The position numbers and the translations under genes are program-made. A stretch of DNA of 32,395 nucleotides from an uncultured Pseudomonadota bacterium (lineage in GTDB: Bacteria; Pseudomonadota; Gammaproteobacteria; Steroidobacterales; Steroidobacteraceae). Positions 32,325-32,395 of the stretch are shown piece by piece. The stretch lies in NCBI GenBank assembly GCA_903862885.1, contig CAIOZU010000002.1:1-32395 (forward strand), written 5' to 3'. The notes under the pieces were generated by a model. The model did not search any database. It was given only the letters and a program-made list of their open reading frames with translations, and was not told where the DNA came from. The stretch's first letter is position 1. Each line of letters opens with the position of its first letter.

Positions 32325-32395
<71 letters not shown>

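Overview
The window is chromosomal DNA from a gammaproteobacterium. The evidence is the rimP-nusA-infB-rbfA-truB block, an E. coli-type GluRS with its zinc site at the same residue numbers, Fur-type control of feoAB, and a small cysteine-containing gene after feoB of a kind I associate with Xanthomonadales-like lineages. I cannot name the genus. Two strongly decayed genes point to ongoing gene loss in the left half.

Left half (1-16400) is accessory. A Coq4-family protein, cut by the window edge, lies behind a TehA-type channel. Next come a decayed PiT phosphate transporter and a fusion of a GPP34 (GOLPH3-like) domain to an MHS-family MFS transporter. These are followed by a small hexameric tyrosine-coordinated heme protein (HTHP), a secreted M28 peptidase, a decayed YbfB-type MFS gene and the tRNA hydroxylase TrhO. 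The most unusual locus is 10165-13340: a 776-residue protein joining calmodulin-like EF-hands to an Erv/ALR-type sulfhydryl oxidase domain, followed 20 bp later by acetolactate decarboxylase. Then come a secreted cyanophycinase-like S51 hydrolase, translationally coupled to an N-formylglutamate amidohydrolase-like protein, and a short-chain dehydrogenase.

Right half (16400-32395) is mostly core. Two tandem terminator hairpins precede rimP. The translation operon runs to truB but is not followed by rpsO-pnp. Instead there is a sugar-nucleotide set (ugd, manC, manB) supplying UDP-glucuronate and GDP-mannose for surface polysaccharide. A Fur-box promoter drives feoA-feoB plus the small third gene, and its -10 sits so close to the feoA ATG that the message may be leaderless. 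On the other strand lie uppP and tRNA-Val(CAC). gltX follows, and a strong promoter drives tRNA-Ala(GGC), which is cut by the window end.

Best candidates for something undescribed are the EF-hand/Erv fusion with its decarboxylase partner, and the GPP34-transporter fusion. Functions for both are inferred from domain architecture only.
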